The notes below the pieces were generated by a model. The model had not been told where the DNA came from. It saw nothing but the letters and a program-made list of their open reading frames with translations, and did no database searches. This document shows positions 62,751-64,000 of a stretch of DNA of 64,000 nt, piece after piece. How positions within the stretch are numbered: position 1 is the first letter of the stretch; each line of letters opens with the position of its first letter. This DNA comes from Smallanthus sonchifolius (taxonomy: Eukaryota; Streptophyta; Magnoliopsida; Asterales; Asteraceae), in contig CM042018.1 of the NCBI GenBank assembly GCA_023525975.1, positions 72,857,001 through 72,921,000 of the forward strand. Direction: 5' to 3'. The position numbers were made by a program, and so were the translations under genes.

Positions 62751-64000
62751 GTGTGAGAAAAAATCTTGACAGAATAATTATATTTTTTATATATTTTAAA
62801 AACAATAAGTATTTCAGATTAATTTTCAAATAAAAATAATTGAGTTTATAAAGATTTATATTCACCTTATTTAAAAAGATCAAATGCTTATTTCTAAAAT
62901 AAATAGAAGTTATACATTTAAAACTACAAAATTATATTTACACATATTTATAAAAATAGATTGACAAAAGTTAATTATTAAATTATAATTAATCTAAAAC
63001 ACCCGATACATTTTTATAACTAAAAGACTAGATTACATATTCTATAAATAAATAAATAAGGTAAAAATTATTTATTTAATTTATATTTAAGAATTATTTA
63101 TTTAAGTTATACTTAATTACCCTTAAGTACCTACATTATTTTATAACTATGTAAATAAATAATAATCTTGTAATTTATTTATTTAGTTATTACAAACTCA
63201 AACCTTAATTTTATACAACACTATTCAAGTACAAACCACTAACACCTACAACTTCAATTCCTTATACACACATCCAATTCAACCCTAGACTTAGACATAG
63301 ACTCTTGTGCACACTATTAATTCAATATACATTCCAATCTAGGTTAACGTTATGCATTACAAGGATCATATTACTATCTAGTCTCTCGTGTTAGCTACGC
63401 CTTTTGAAACATGTGAGTATTACATAGCCCCTTTTACTCTTTTACACATTTTGGGTGGAACATGAATACTGTACAAACTATTGCTTACATTTACACAAAT
63501 ACAAATCCTCTTTACATTCATGTGTGCAATTTGAGTTTTATGCCTGAGTGCTAGTTGTGCTAACTTTTGTGTGCAATTTATGTGCAATCATTAACTATTC
63601 AAGCCGACGGTAAACAATGATAGATCTATTGAGTCTGACAAACCCACCCAGATTGGGGTGATTGTTACCGACAACTCAATTTTGCATGCTAGTTACAAAG
63701 GTTTGATTGTACTTGGTTACACAATAGCTGCTCTCTATAAATGACTTATTTTATCATGTTATGTAAGGATTTGTTTGTTCATAATCTATATGCTATCTAT
63801 ATACAAACCTGCGTATGCTCACCAACTTTTTAGTTGACCTTATTTTATTCATGTTTCAGGTACTAATGTGTGATTTTGATCAAGACTTGCTACACTTAAG
63901 TTTTGGACCTAGATAATTTTTAATAAAGGATTATGTATTTCATTTTATGTACTTGGTTTGATTTGGTTTTATCTTGAATACTTGAAATGAATTTGAATGA

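Larger units (their letters stand above)
43528..64000 (+). mobile_element. Ty3-D: Ty3/gypsy element split by Ty3-D'
   Basis: Plus-strand element: 5' LTR (43528-45592), primer site, leader with a stem-loop, gag, pol up to RNase H (48929), then after the 10.6 kb insertion RNase H and integrase (59579-61456), polypurine tract, and 3' LTR from 61491 that runs off the window. A chromodomain-like tail (MHFVERPVEIIDRKVKQLKR .. EFTWEREDQMKLKYPHLF) fits chromoviruses. The coding frames carry about a dozen stops, more than Ty3-D', in line with greater age. Confidence 0.92.
61491..64000 (+). repeat. Ty3-D 3' LTR, cut by window end
   Basis: TGTAACATTTCTG start as in the 5' LTR. By comparison it should end about 80-90 bases beyond the window. 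It keeps about 520 AT-rich bases (62767-63288) missing from the 5' LTR. Arrays at 61732-61836 and 62449-62750. Confidence 0.92.

Overview
The window is a block of plant nuclear heterochromatin made almost entirely of nested LTR retrotransposons. I see no host gene, rRNA, tRNA or CRISPR array. A seed-plant origin follows from the Ty3 elements with chromodomain-like integrase tails, a SIRE-like Ty1 element, the initiator-tRNA-Met primer sites and the LTR lengths. The Gag styles resemble elements I associate with Asteraceae, but that is an inference.

Layout, left to right. Ty3-A (1-5060, minus strand): cut by the window edge, with a gag-pol frame that looks open and a 2 kb LTR; it abuts a remnant of a Ty1 spacer (5061-6020). 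A patchwork at 6040-8482 holds a decayed intron-containing PB1-like-domain gene, two copies of its 3' end, and a CACTA-like terminus with subterminal palindromes. Ty3-B (8483-15343, minus): truncated in integrase, and carrying two extra decayed reading frames between the primer site and gag. An Athila-like remnant (15344-17173, apparently resuming at 30756) is split by Ty1-S (17174-30750, plus), a 13.6 kb SIRE-like element with GAGTG target duplications and extra reading frames after pol. Ty3-C (31990-41029, minus): complete, with LTRs about 99% alike and ATATA duplications, but its reverse transcriptase has lost a catalytic aspartate. A 1.9 kb inverted-repeat DNA element (41188-43097) follows. 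Ty3-D (43528 to beyond 64000, plus) was split inside RNase H by a second member of its own family, Ty3-D' (48930-59573, minus), which itself carries a solo Ty1 LTR (51477-52008).

Relative order from nesting and LTR divergence: the Athila-like remnant precedes Ty1-S (about 5% LTR difference by eye), and Ty3-D precedes Ty3-D' (about 1.5%), which precedes the solo LTR. Ty3-C (under 1%) looks youngest. Most broken frames carry stops that could come from C-to-T changes, as expected in methylated DNA, and several elements have lost a catalytic residue.

The least explained signal is a set of short GC-rich palindrome arrays in the LTRs. Four motif types appear. One (GCGYACTT..AAGTRCGC) is shared between the unrelated Ty3-A and Ty1-S families, and copy number in one array differs between the two LTRs of Ty3-C. 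Other candidates for novelty are the Ty3-B leader reading frames, the Ty1-S post-pol reading frames, and leader hairpins conserved between related Ty3 elements.
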